Below are positions 43,862-52,821 of a DNA stretch of 64,000 nucleotides, piece by piece; within the stretch, counting starts at the first letter, position 1, and the number at the start of each line of letters is the position of its first letter. The DNA lies in NCBI GenBank assembly GCA_025927575.1, contig JAICLJ010000002.1, positions 1 to 64,000 of the forward strand, in the 5' to 3' direction. The stretch is from Bryobacteraceae bacterium (GTDB taxonomy: Bacteria; Acidobacteriota; Terriglobia; Bryobacterales; Bryobacteraceae). Both the position numbers and the translations under genes were made by a program. The notes beneath the pieces are model-generated. The model saw only the letters and a list, made by a program, of their open reading frames with translations. It did not search any database and had not been told where the DNA came from.

Positions 43862-45342
43862 AATCACGCGGCTCAATTATCGGCCCGCTTATCCTGATCA
43901 CGATTGGAGTCTTGTTCCTGCTACGGACCGTCTGGCCGGGCTTCTCGGTGTTCGAGGTTTTCGCGGTGTACTGGCCCTATTTGCTGATCGCGTGGGGCGT
44001 CCTGCAGATCATCGAAATCTCGGTTCGCGCGCGAGGCAGAAGACCGATTCCGGGGAACGGCATTACGGCGGGCGGCTGGTTTCTGGTTCTGCTGATCTGC
44101 CTTGTGGGCTTCACGATGTTCGAAGTGCATGGACCTGATACCTGGTGGCGTCGCGTCAGCTTCAGCCAGGGAATGGATTGGTTTGGCGAAGCTCACGATT
44201 ATTCGATCGCCAACCAGACGCAGGCCACCGGCAGCTCACCGCATCTGGTTATTCAGGACTTCCGCGGAAATGCCAAGATCACCGGTGCGGATGTCTCGGA
44301 CATCGAGTTGAGCGGCCATAAAACGATTCGTGCGTTGAAAGGTTCTGAAGCGCATCGGGCAGACGAATCTACGCCGGTTCTACTGGTGGCCGATGGCAAC
44401 GTCGTGACGGTGCGTACAAATCAGCAAAAGGCGCCGAATAATGTGCGCATTTCCACGGATCTGGAGATTACGGTGCCGAGAGGGACGAGCGTGGACGCGG
44501 TAGGACGCCTCGGCGATTTCGATATCAGCAACATTACGGGAAACGTGTCGCTCTCGAGCGAGAACGCGGGCATCCGGCTGCAGAACATTGGCGGCAACGT
44601 GACGGTTGAGACGCGCCGCGGCGATGTCGTGCGCTGCTCCGACGTGAAGGGTAATGTCGATCTGAAGGGGCGTAGCTCGGATGTGGAATTAGAGAAGATT
44701 GCGGGCCAGGTGACCATCAACGGCGCCTATTCGGGCGCCATTACGCTGCGCGATTTGGCGAAACCGCTCCGGGTCGACAATTTCCATACGGTTCTAGTCG
44801 TTCAGAAAGTCAACGGCCAAATCATCATGGACCGCGGTAGTTTGTCGGCGCAAGGCATAGTCGGGCCCTCGCAATTTACGATGCACGCGACCGATGTCGA
44901 TGTGACAGGTTTCACCCAGCCGCTCGAAGTCAACGTCGACAAAGGCGACATCAGCCTCCGGCCGGGAAAGGGCCCACTTGGGAGAATGGTCGTCCGTACC
45001 GGGGCGGGGAACATAGACCTGGCTCTGCCGGAAGCTTCAAAGTTCGATCTGAAGGCCACGACCGATCACGGTGATATTGAGAATGAATTCGGCCAACCGC
45101 TACAGCTTGAAACCGCCGGCAGGGGCGCGAAGCTCACCGGGATGGTCGGCGGCGGGCCGAACCTGAACCTGACGACGGACCGCGGCGCGATTACCGTCCG
45201 CAAGGCGACCGCGGAAGACCTGCAGCCACCGGTTACCGCGCATTCGCAACAGGGCGATGAAGACGTGGAAACGGAGCCGAAACCTCCGAAGACTCCCAAA
45301 GCGCCTCCGCCCCCCAGCGCGCCGCATACGGTGGTGCTGTAG
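43858..45342 (+). CDS. LiaF-like membrane protein with DUF4097 beta-solenoid domain
   Basis: The ATG 43858 overlaps the previous stop (ATGA) and gives 494 residues. The N-terminus is again the two-helix module (GPLILITIGVLFLLRTVWPG, WPYLLIAWGVLQI). A third membrane helix follows (GGWFLVLLICLVGFTMFEVH). The rest is a DUF4097 repeat beta-helix with regular turns, for example GDFDISNITGNVSLSSENAG and GAGNIDLALPEASKFDLKAT, ending in a Pro-rich tail. Similar proteins act as sensors or adhesin-like parts in envelope stress operons. Confidence 0.82.
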   Translation: MKSRGSIIGPLILITIGVLFLLRTVWPGFSVFEVFAVYWPYLLIAWGVLQIIEISVRARGRRPIPGNGITAGGWFLVLLICLVGFTMFEVHGPDTWWRRVSFSQGMDWFGEAHDYSIANQTQATGSSPHLVIQDFRGNAKITGADVSDIELSGHKTIRALKGSEAHRADESTPVLLVADGNVVTVRTNQQKAPNNVRISTDLEITVPRGTSVDAVGRLGDFDISNITGNVSLSSENAGIRLQNIGGNVTVETRRGDVVRCSDVKGNVDLKGRSSDVELEKIAGQVTINGAYSGAITLRDLAKPLRVDNFHTVLVVQKVNGQIIMDRGSLSAQGIVGPSQFTMHATDVDVTGFTQPLEVNVDKGDISLRPGKGPLGRMVVRTGAGNIDLALPEASKFDLKATTDHGDIENEFGQPLQLETAGRGAKLTGMVGGGPNLNLTTDRGAITVRKATAEDLQPPVTAHSQQGDEDVETEPKPPKTPKAPPPPSAPHTVVL

Positions 45343-45353
45343 AATTCAGCTGT

Positions 45354-45604
45354 TCAGTCGCGATACGCTTCTTTGCGATGCCTAACGCGACGGATCTCGA
45401 TAGTGCCATCGCTGGCGTGAACAAAGAAGAGCCGGTAGTCGCCTATGCGGAGCCGTAGCTCCTCAAATTCGCCCTTAGCGCTTTGAGATCGCCGCTTCCC
45501 GATTCGACGAACCGGTGCAACTCGTGAAGGACGCGCATAGCAGTCTGTCGATCGAGCGCACGGATATCGGCCCTGGCCTGATCGGTCCAGACAATTTGCT
45601 TCAA
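45354..45604 (-). pseudogene. Frameshifted RelE/ParE-like toxin
   Basis: The gene starts at TTG 45604, overlapping the antitoxin stop by TTGA. The first frame reads KQIVWTDQARADIRALDRQ and GDLKALR and then soon stops. Shifting by one base near 45471-45475 restores GEFEELRLRIGDYRLFFVHA and IRRVRHRKEAYRD, a typical RelE end. The break lies at a GGG run, so a lost G is likely, by mutation or sequencing error. The restored protein would be a ribosome-dependent mRNA interferase of about 83 residues. Confidence 0.75.
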
Positions 45605-45891
45605 GCCCTGCCCCTGTAGTTCTCGATCTCGTCTTGCGTCATACCAAGCTCGTCGAGTACCTGGTCATGCGGAATCCCTTGGTTACGCTTCAACCATTCG
45701 CGAGCTTCGTGAAGAGCGTTCTCGTCGTCTTGCGTTAGTGGTTCGCTCTCCACCGGCGCATGGGCAATAGCACGGGAAACCGGGTCTACCATGACCTTCA
45801 GCAAGCTTACAAGGGCAGATAGCTCTTCAGGAGCGAGCAGATCTACCATTGCGTGCGCTTGCCGTTTTTGCTGAACGGTATCGGTTGCCAT
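45601..45891 (-). CDS. Antitoxin of a RelE-type toxin-antitoxin pair
   Basis: The 96-residue protein is acidic and helical (LLAPEELSALVSLLKVMVDP; HEAREWLKRNQGIPHDQVLD) and ends in MTQDEIENYRGRA. It lies directly before a broken RelE-like toxin with overlapping stop and start. No DNA-binding motif is certain. With the toxin inactive this gene may be a relic or may guard against related toxins. Confidence 0.6.
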   Translation of the reverse strand: MATDTVQQKRQAHAMVDLLAPEELSALVSLLKVMVDPVSRAIAHAPVESEPLTQDDENALHEAREWLKRNQGIPHDQVLDELGMTQDEIENYRGRA

Positions 45892-46012
45892 CAGGTTCTC
45901 TTTTCTTCAGGCCGGCGGATTTCGCAAGGCCTCTGGGGATAAATGCGGAAGAGAAGACTTTATGCCATTGTACTTCTCGAACGCTCGCGTGTGGTATTTT
46001 CCCTTACTGTCG

Positions 46013-47096
46013 ATGACACGGCGCGATTTCCTGGGAACAGCCGCTTCCACCGTCGCCCCGCGCCTGCAGGCGACCGAGGCGAACGCCTCCTATCAAAAAA
46101 TGGGGCTGAACACCTACTGTTTGCGCGCCTTCAAATGGACTGACAAGCAGCTATTGGACTATGCCGAGTCTCTGAAACTGGATGGCGTGTTCTTGCAGGA
46201 CTCTCTCGATCCGGATCGCGAGAAGCTCGAGCATTGGCGCGAAATTGGAGCCCACGCGCGTCAACTAAAGCTGCATATCGAGACGGGCGTTGGCGCGGTG
46301 CTGCCGCGGTCTTCTGGAAATGTAGAGGCCAGCCGGCAACAGCTTCTGCTCGGCCTTGCGCGGTCGCATGCCTGCGGTTCGCCGCTGGTCCGCTGCCTGC
46401 TGGCAGGAGATCGCGCGCATCTTCCCCCCGGTTTCCGATGCGCAGAATATTTCAGCGATGGTGAAGCTGCTGAAATCCGTGGAGTCGCAGTTTCGCGACG
46501 CCGGCATCAAGGTCGCGATCGAGAATCATAAAGACCTGCGGGCTTGGGAGACTCGCGAAGTGATCGAGGCCGCCGGGAAGGATTGGGTTGGCTCCTATCT
46601 CGACACCGGCAACCCGGTGTTTGTGGTCGAGAATCCTTTGACGACCGTCGAAGTGCTCGGCTCCTACGCGCTGTGCGTCCACCTGCGCGATTCCGTGGTG
46701 TATGAATGCCTTACTGGCGCAATGGTGCAATGGGTTCCGCTCGGGCAGGGAAATATCAATTTTCACGAAATCGCGCGGCGCGTACACACACTGAAGCCGG
46801 ACGTGTACGTCTACATCAAGCCAATCACGGGCCGCCCGCCGCATTTAATGCCGTACCTTGACAGCAATTTTTGGAAGGGCTATCCCGATGCGCGGGCGTT
46901 CGAGTTTGCACGGTTTGCGGCCCTTGCAAAACAGGGCCGTCCCTATGAGAAGGCGATGGTGATCGAAGATATTCCCGGGCGTCAAACTCCAGAGCCGTTC
47001 GTCGCCGCCCTTCGCTATCAGCAGCGCGAGCACATGGAAGCGAGCGTCGAGTACGCAAAGAAGTCGCTGAACCTGGGCGTGCGTTGGCGGGCATGA
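46013..47096 (+). pseudogene. Frameshifted sugar phosphate isomerase/epimerase-like protein (Tat-exported)
   Basis: The start MTRRDFLGTAA carries a twin-arginine motif. The first frame continues through LKLHIETGVGAVL to CLLAGDRA. The frame is then lost and the expected continuation RIFPPVSDAQNIS lies in another frame, which runs to the end with IKVAIENHKD, WVGSYLDTGNP and INFHEIARRV, typical of the xylose-isomerase-like TIM barrel. The shift is near 46410-46420 within a GCGCGC run. Without it the protein would have about 360 residues. A sequencing error is the alternative. Confidence 0.75.
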
Positions 47097-47174
47097 CCCG
47101 AGCAAATGTCCGGCCGGCGCTCCGTACACTTCAGCGGTTCCGCCGCGCTCCGGCCCATCCGGTGTTGAACGCAA

Positions 47175-48371
47175 CTAGGGAATAAAGAGTTGCACCTGCA
47201 CGGAGTAGGTGACGGACTCGCCCGGCTTCAGTATCACCATTCCGGTGTTCTTGCCCTTCCATTCCTTTCCGAACGGATCACCCCAATTGAACTGAGCCTC
47301 AAATGCGACGAATTGCTTATCCACGGGAGCATAAGCCTGGAACGCTGAAATCTGTGGCGAGATGCCGATGACGCGCACGCCATACTTAGCCGCCGGGTCC
47401 GTGATTTCCGCCGTCACATGGCCGTTTGCATCTCTATCGAGATCGACGAAGCAGTCGTCGAGGAACGTCCCATCGAGCGCGAGGCCGCCCGGCTTGTTGA
47501 ACGCGTACTTGCCTTTCAACGGAAGCAGCTTGCCGGTCGGGAACACGTCGTCATAGTTGTTCACCTGGGCCATCATTTTGGCGGGGATGGAGAGCCGTGC
47601 CTGTTCGCGGTTGCCGCTCGGAAACGCGAAGTACGGATGCCAGCCGATGCCCACCGGGTCGTCTTGATCTCCAGTGTTCTTCACGGTAACGGTGAACCCG
47701 AACCCCTGACCGTTCAGCGTGGCCGTGACACTCACGTTCGATTTTGAAAGCCAGTGTCCACCGAAATCGCCGGCATCTAAGTCGCCACTCACGGTGGCTG
47801 CATCATCTCCCGATTGCAGGTTTACAGTGTCCATAGCGCGATTGAGAATCAACCCGTGCATCGCGTGCGGTTCGGCATGAGGCTTTTTCCCATGCGAGTT
47901 TGCGTTCAGCACGACCTTCTTGCCGAGGATTGTCGTTTCAATTGTCTTGCCGTCATGGGAAACCCTGCCTCGGATACGATTTGCAAAGGGGACGAGGATC
48001 GCCCCGCCGGCCGAGTACGAAGCCTGGCCGTACTGGTCGGCAGATCCGCCGTTGAGGAGTTCGGGCGCCTGATCGAGGGGTGGGCCGACAAGCACGTCGA
48101 TGACGCCCTTGCCCGGCACGAAGGCCTTAATCTTAAAGATATTCATGCCGCGGCCGGGTAAAATGTCCGCGCTCAATATCTGGGGCTTGGTCGTGTCCGC
48201 GGATTGAGGCCGGCTCAGTTCAACGGCCTTTTTTCCATTTACGGTGACATCAGTCTCCTTGGCCTGAAAACGGTGCTGGGGCTGAGCTGTTTGAGATTCC
48301 GGAGGTTTCGAGGAAGAGCAACCTGCAAGCGTCAATACAAAAGCAATGGGGAAACACAGTTTCGCATTCAT
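47175..48371 (-). CDS. Aldose 1-epimerase-like lipoprotein
   Basis: The 398-residue protein has a lipoprotein signal (LTLAGC lipobox) and a galactose-mutarotase-like beta-sandwich. The expected catalytic residues are visible: His in HAMHGLILN, His in GIGWHPYFAF and Glu in FVAFEAQFNW. It would interconvert sugar anomers in the periplasm or bind a sugar. It is convergent with the broken isomerase-like gene, and both suggest sugar metabolism at this locus. Confidence 0.8.
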   Translation of the reverse strand: MNAKLCFPIAFVLTLAGCSSSKPPESQTAQPQHRFQAKETDVTVNGKKAVELSRPQSADTTKPQILSADILPGRGMNIFKIKAFVPGKGVIDVLVGPPLDQAPELLNGGSADQYGQASYSAGGAILVPFANRIRGRVSHDGKTIETTILGKKVVLNANSHGKKPHAEPHAMHGLILNRAMDTVNLQSGDDAATVSGDLDAGDFGGHWLSKSNVSVTATLNGQGFGFTVTVKNTGDQDDPVGIGWHPYFAFPSGNREQARLSIPAKMMAQVNNYDDVFPTGKLLPLKGKYAFNKPGGLALDGTFLDDCFVDLDRDANGHVTAEITDPAAKYGVRVIGISPQISAFQAYAPVDKQFVAFEAQFNWGDPFGKEWKGKNTGMVILKPGESVTYSVQVQLFIP

Positions 48372-48514
48372 TTATGATCGAGTCCTTATCGGCGTCGCTC
48401 CGCAATCATATCGCGGCGGGTTGCCGGTTCTCGCCGGCCGAGCGGCAATCCCGCATGGAAAATATCGCGCTTTTGCCTTCCGCGTCAATCCCGGTCGCTG
48501 ATTTCTGAAAGCCG

Positions 48515-48823
48515 ATGAGGCACAATAATAGAAATATGTATCCAGCCCTTTACGCCTTGGCGGGTCTGATCGTCGGGATCATCGCCGATTTTGCTTACGA
48601 GATGCATGCGAGGATGGGCGTCGCCTTCCCCTACACCATGCCGCCGGTTGAACACAGCAGCGTAATTGTTCGCGCGCTGATCGGGATGGTGTTCGGTTTC
48701 GGCTTCGCGATGATCGGCAAAGCTCTCGGTTGGTACAAGCACGACGATGAGATCTGCGGCGTCGCCGTCTCGGCGATTCTCGCCCTTGTCCCGATCTATA
48801 TGTACAACCAGTGGCTCATCTGA
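48515..48823 (+). CDS. Small membrane protein of unknown function
   Basis: The 102-residue protein has three hydrophobic segments: YALAGLIVGIIADFAYEM, IVRALIGMVFGFGFAMIGKA and ICGVAVSAILALVPIYMY. No family is recognised. The start may be ATG 48515 or ATG 48536; neither has a clear ribosome site. It is convergent with the next gene with only 3 nt between them. Confidence 0.55.
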   Translation: MRHNNRNMYPALYALAGLIVGIIADFAYEMHARMGVAFPYTMPPVEHSSVIVRALIGMVFGFGFAMIGKALGWYKHDDEICGVAVSAILALVPIYMYNQWLI

Positions 48824-48826
48824 CGC

Positions 48827-49192
48827 CTACTCGAAAAATCCGGCGGCGCGCAGATCGTTGAGCAATTCCCCGCTCGCATTGCGCGGATAGCCGAAGTCCC
48901 AGAAAGGGTTGCTGTCCGCGCTCTCCCAAACGCGGAACTCCGATCCGGTTAGCATCTGCTTCAAGCGCTCGTCCGCATCCGCGATGCCGGGCTCAGCCTC
49001 CAGGCCGAGCATGGCGATCACTCCGCGTAAATCCAAGTCGTTCCGGTAATCGTGCAACCGGTAGCGGTACCCTCGTTCCACTTCCGATACAAACTCTTGC
49101 CAGCGTTTCACGAGTCCGGCCCTTCCGGCGCGCACAATATGCGGTGGGTAGCCGTTGTCTTCGAGGTATCCAGTGATTTCATCGTCCGTCAT
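48827..49192 (-). CDS. Hypothetical protein
   Basis: The 121-residue soluble protein begins MTDDEITGYLEDNGYPPHIV and contains WQEFVSEVERGYRYRLHDYR. It ends with a short amphipathic stretch LLNDLRAAGFFE. No family is recognised. Its start codon overlaps the upstream gene by ATGA, so the two genes form an operon and may work together. Confidence 0.6.
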   Translation of the reverse strand: MTDDEITGYLEDNGYPPHIVRAGRAGLVKRWQEFVSEVERGYRYRLHDYRNDLDLRGVIAMLGLEAEPGIADADERLKQMLTGSEFRVWESADSNPFWDFGYPRNASGELLNDLRAAGFFE

Positions 49193-49794
49193 GGTTTTTC
49201 CGCCGTTTGACGGGCCGTGCCTAACTGGCTCGCTAACGCAGCCGCCTGCTCTGTCTTGCCTTCCGCGGACAACAACTGGCTGTAGCTTTGAAGCGCATCT
49301 CTGAGCGTAACCGCGGAGGCTTTTCGCTGTGGTGCATTCGCGGCATGACGCACAGCCGTATCCAAATCGCGCACTGCCGCGCGATACGCTTCTTGCGCTT
49401 CTTCCAGTCTTCCCAGGCCTTCATCGCAGCGGGCGCGCTGGTAACGGACTGCGCCGCGCAGCGTGTCCGTGGCAGGCAGACTCGTTTGCGCCAGCTTTGA
49501 AGCCGGGTCCGCGAAGTTGAAGGCGTCCTCCGGCAAGCCGAGATCCAGGTAGATTTGGGCCGCCAGGCTATTGGCGATGATTCTTTCCCGCTTGGCCGCC
49601 GCGGGCAGCCGCCCGGCTAGCTGGACCGCTTCGCGGCAGGAGCGTTCCGCTTCGCGGGTTCGGGATTCGTTCACCAGAAAGCGGCACCGGTCCAAGGCTT
49701 GCCGATAGTGCTCGAACCGGCTGCCGGCAGATTCGCCTGCGAGAGCCGCGCACGCGAGGACCGCTATGCACCCGAACCGGCCGATGTGCCCCAT
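49189..49794 (-). CDS. Secreted TPR-like protein
   Basis: The 201-residue protein starts with a signal peptide (MGHIGRFGCIAVLACAALAG). Helical repeats follow, for example SRTREAERSCREAVQLAGRL, LAAQIYLDLGLPEDAFNFAD and LGRLEEAQEAYRAAVRDLDT, typical of TPR folds. It is probably a periplasmic binding or scaffold protein. It is the first gene of a two-gene operon. Confidence 0.6.
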   Translation of the reverse strand: MGHIGRFGCIAVLACAALAGESAGSRFEHYRQALDRCRFLVNESRTREAERSCREAVQLAGRLPAAAKRERIIANSLAAQIYLDLGLPEDAFNFADPASKLAQTSLPATDTLRGAVRYQRARCDEGLGRLEEAQEAYRAAVRDLDTAVRHAANAPQRKASAVTLRDALQSYSQLLSAEGKTEQAAALASQLGTARQTAEKP

Positions 49795-49975
49795 CCTGCT
49801 TCGATGATAGCGAGCGTGATATTCTCAATCCCGACTCCTCCCCCGCCGATAAGCCGAACTAGAAGTACCGCCCAGGACCGTCAATGAAACATTTCTACGC
49901 TTCTGTGTTTAATCGGTGCTATAACCGAAAGGTGCGTGGTTTGGTTCGCCGCCAAGGGCATCAGGAGCAATCGTC

Positions 49976-50746
49976 ATCGTTAAAGTTTGTGTACTAGCGA
50001 GTAGCAGTTCGGGCAACTCGGCATTCATCGCCACGAGTGGAACGCGTGTACTTGTCGATGCGGGCTTGAGCCGGCGCGAGATCACTAAAAGGCTGGCGGC
50101 CATCGGCGAGGAAGTCGAACAACTGGACGCCATTCTGATCACGCATGAGCACAGCGACCATATCTGTGGACTGGTATCACTTGCTAAGAAGTTTGATATC
50201 CCGATCTATCTCACCCACCGGACCGCGCCCTCGATCGACTGGGGTGAAGTCACGCCGCGGCTCGAATGCTTTCAGGCGGGTTGCCGGTTTCCCGTGGGCG
50301 AATTTGAGGTCGCCAGCTTCACCATCCCGCACGATGCCATCGATCCCGTCGGTTATACAATCGCGGCGGAAGGCATTCGCGTTGGCGTCGTCACGGATCT
50401 GGGCTATGTAACCGACTCCATCAAGGTTCATTTGCGCGGCATGAACCTACTGCTGCTTGAATCGAATCACGACTTGGGCATGCTGAAAGACGGGCCCTAT
50501 CCATGGTCGGTGAAGCAGCGGGTGATGAGCCGCCGCGGGCACCTCTCGAATGAAGTGGTCGCCGACTTCATTCGGGACGATCTCGATGGCACGGTGACCA
50601 CGCTGATTCTGGGCCATCTCAGCGAACACAATAATCATCCCGAGCTCGCCCGCCAGAGCGCCATCCGCGCGCTGGACGGCCGGACTTTGTTCACCAGCCT
50701 GGTCGTCGCCGAGCCGGGCGTGCAGTCCGACGTGTTTACGTACTGA
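49976..50746 (+). CDS. WalJ/YycJ-like metallo-beta-lactamase fold hydrolase
   Basis: The protein has the metal motif THEHSDH, a later His in IPHDA and the region LLLESNHDLGMLKDG, with the end ILGHLSEHNNHPELA, all typical of WalJ/YycJ-like MBL exonucleases. The conserved N-terminus KVCVLASSSSGNS is present in frame, but no ATG, GTG or TTG precedes it before an upstream stop at 49922. AGGAG at 49963-49967 is 8 nt before an ATC at 49976, so this is the best start candidate (256 residues). The first standard in-frame start is the TTG at 50066, which would remove the conserved N-terminus. Confidence 0.75.
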   Translation: MVKVCVLASSSSGNSAFIATSGTRVLVDAGLSRREITKRLAAIGEEVEQLDAILITHEHSDHICGLVSLAKKFDIPIYLTHRTAPSIDWGEVTPRLECFQAGCRFPVGEFEVASFTIPHDAIDPVGYTIAAEGIRVGVVTDLGYVTDSIKVHLRGMNLLLLESNHDLGMLKDGPYPWSVKQRVMSRRGHLSNEVVADFIRDDLDGTVTTLILGHLSEHNNHPELARQSAIRALDGRTLFTSLVVAEPGVQSDVFTY

Positions 50747-50856
50747 CGCCCGGCGGCTAGCGCCCTGAACTGAGCAGACTGGACCGGTGAGTCAGTGTGC
50801 CTCTGAAAGACACTTGCGCCTTCTTCGGCTACAGTGGAAACAGAGGCCGTTTTCGT

Positions 50857-51102
50857 ATGGATATGATTCCCGTCAAGCCTGAGCGAAAAGCGCAACTGGA
50901 AGATTACGCCCAGCGGCACGGACAGGATACCGCTGCCGCGCTTGACGACGTCCTGTCGGCCTATCTGGAATGGGAACGCCAAGACTTTCAGGAAGCGGTG
51001 GAAGGAATTAGAGAGGGTTATGAGGACATGAAGGCGGGGCGCACGCAACCCGCCGGTGAAGCCTTCGAAGATTTACGCGAGAAGCATGGCCTTTCGCGTT
51101 GA
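50857..51102 (+). CDS. Antitoxin, ParD/RHH-like
   Basis: The 81-residue protein begins MDMIPVKPERKAQLEDYAQR, resembling a ribbon-helix-helix DNA-binding unit, followed by a long charged helix (FQEAVEGIREGYEDMKAGR) that would bind the toxin. The next gene overlaps it by 17 nt and encodes a ParE/RelE-type toxin. It should neutralise that toxin and repress the operon. The ATG at 50857 is preferred; ATG 50863 is also possible. Confidence 0.75.
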   Translation: MDMIPVKPERKAQLEDYAQRHGQDTAAALDDVLSAYLEWERQDFQEAVEGIREGYEDMKAGRTQPAGEAFEDLREKHGLSR

Positions 51103-51409
51103 GATAACCGCAAGGGCAAAAAGCGATGTAGGTCTCATACTGCGGTGGCTGCTCTCTCAACAAGCCGGTGTTGCCGCGCAGCGCTGGTTCGAAGGATTAA
51201 CAGATGCGGTAGCGTCGCTTTCGAATTTTCCCAGCCGCTGCCCGTTGGCTCCCGAAAGTGCCATCGTTCCTTTCGAAGTAAGGCAGTTGATCTATGGCCG
51301 TAAGCCCCATCCATATCGAGTGCTGTTCACGACTGAAGGCGATGTGGTAATTGTTCACCACATTCGGCATGGCCGGCAGAAATCGCCCCTCGTCATTGAT
51401 CGACCATAA
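51086..51409 (+). CDS. ParE/RelE-family toxin
   Basis: The 107-residue protein has the toxin fold pattern: FRVEITARAKSDVGLILRWL, RWFEGLTDAVASLSNFPSRC, and YRVLFTTEGDVVIVHHIRHG. It overlaps the antitoxin gene and appears intact, unlike the other two toxin genes in this region. ParE members act on gyrase and RelE members on mRNA; which applies cannot be decided here. Confidence 0.78.
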   Translation: MAFRVEITARAKSDVGLILRWLLSQQAGVAAQRWFEGLTDAVASLSNFPSRCPLAPESAIVPFEVRQLIYGRKPHPYRVLFTTEGDVVIVHHIRHGRQKSPLVIDRP

Positions 51410-51473
51410 TAGAAAGCCATTTTGGACGAACCATGCGCATGCTTCACAGGCGGGTGGCCGGCGTGCAGGCGGG

Positions 51474-52472
51474 TCATTGACGTTTGGCATTTTCAAGAAC
51501 TGGCAAACCGTCAACGGTGTCTTCCCTGCTCGGAAATCCGTGGATTTTCACAATGTCCGATCGAGAATACCGCTCGACCGTTTTATAGGTCGCGAATTCC
51601 GACTCATTTGCGAATCCGAATTTCCAATGAAGTTTGCAATCCGTGATGTCCGTAGTTGGTTTAAGTAGGACATCTCCGCCCATTGCAATCACTAGGCAAC
51701 CTGAGAGTTCGATGGCTTTAGGTTGCGAATCCCCGGGCGGCGTAGCCTTAACAATAATCGAGACAGGGATTTCGCCGCCCATGCCAAGCATTCGTAAAAC
51801 TAGCCCACCTAAGAACGGTGCACCCGGCCATAGGAATAGGAAACCGAAGACTAATGAGGCATAAATCAGTAGTAACGTCTTCCAGGTGTCAACCAAGGTC
51901 GCAATCAAAGGTGGCACTAACATACAGCCCAGGATGAAGACCCGAACGCTCTTGGATCGCTCGTATGAAAATAAGGAAACCAAGGTCGAGAACCATAGCA
52001 GACAAAGACCTGTAGGCATCACTAGATCCAAGAGTGGAACTGTGGGCTGTGCCTTCCTGCGCTTTAAGCACCAGACGCGGAACACAATCGCGCATACCAT
52101 GAAGCTGGAAATGGTGCACACATAATTTTCGAGCCGAGTCATCCCCAGCGCGAGATATGTCAAGGGGCCAGAGACTATCGTAAAGTACAGCCCAAAATAC
52201 AAGAAACCTTCGCGTATGACTGCCGAGAAATCTGAGCCCGCCCTGAAACGAGCACGGCCGTTTGCCAGTCTGCTGTATGCGGGCATAAGAACAAGGCTCG
52301 CCAATGCGGTTGTCATAAACACGAATACGACAGTTATGATTGACAGCACGGTTGCGAGCGAAGCATCGAGAGCGGGCGCCGGTGCGTTCTCACTTTGCAG
52401 ATACGAGATCAGAAGCCACGCCCCGCAAGGTACCGATTTAGCTGCTCCTAATTTGGTTACGTCAACGGCCAA
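51474..52472 (-). CDS. Multi-pass membrane protein of unknown function
   Basis: The 332-residue protein has about six hydrophobic helices (TVLSIITVVFVFMTTALASL; GFLYFGLYFTIVSGPLTYLA; LLLIYASLVFGFLFLWPGAP) and a soluble C-terminal domain of about 90 residues. The start is a TTG at 52472 without clear ribosome site and could lie further in. No family is recognised. Base composition is more AT-rich than its neighbours and it sits between two toxin-antitoxin loci, which suggests acquired DNA. Confidence 0.5.
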   Translation of the reverse strand: MAVDVTKLGAAKSVPCGAWLLISYLQSENAPAPALDASLATVLSIITVVFVFMTTALASLVLMPAYSRLANGRARFRAGSDFSAVIREGFLYFGLYFTIVSGPLTYLALGMTRLENYVCTISSFMVCAIVFRVWCLKRRKAQPTVPLLDLVMPTGLCLLWFSTLVSLFSYERSKSVRVFILGCMLVPPLIATLVDTWKTLLLIYASLVFGFLFLWPGAPFLGGLVLRMLGMGGEIPVSIIVKATPPGDSQPKAIELSGCLVIAMGGDVLLKPTTDITDCKLHWKFGFANESEFATYKTVERYSRSDIVKIHGFPSREDTVDGLPVLENAKRQ

Positions 52473-52676
52473 TCAGCTAACGCGTGAATGCGTTTGCGCA
52501 GATGCTCAGCGCGTGATCGAGAGGTAATTGCGGGTTCAGATTCGGTCGAGGCCGAATGGACTTCGCTTATTGAGTTGAAGGAAGACATTGGAGCGGGATT
52601 ACTCTAGCACAACCCCGATGTAAGCAGTCGAGATCACCTGGACGCGTTTAGTTTTATCTCGAACTCGCCAGCTAAT

Positions 52677-52820
52677 TCATCGGTTGCGCGCCGGACGGCA
52701 GGTCTGGAGAATGGGTAAGAGGCGCTCGAAGATCTCCGGGATCTCTGGATCTTTCTTGGAAAGCCGCTTAATACTCCGACCGAACGCAGCCGTGGACAGC
52801 ACGCGATGGGCGGAGTGCAT
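52677..52820 (-). pseudogene. Truncated RelE-like toxin behind a Phd-like antitoxin
   Basis: The ATG at 52820 lies one base after the antitoxin stop codon. The 47-residue frame includes STAAFGRSIKRLSKKDPEIP and IFERLLPIL, a RelE-type N-terminus. It then stops early, where a full toxin would have about 90-100 residues. Downstream another frame shows GEFEIKLNASR, resembling the next toxin strands, so a frameshift or decay is likely. Between 52473 and 52676 nothing else is seen. Confidence 0.45.
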
Positions 52821-52821
52821 G

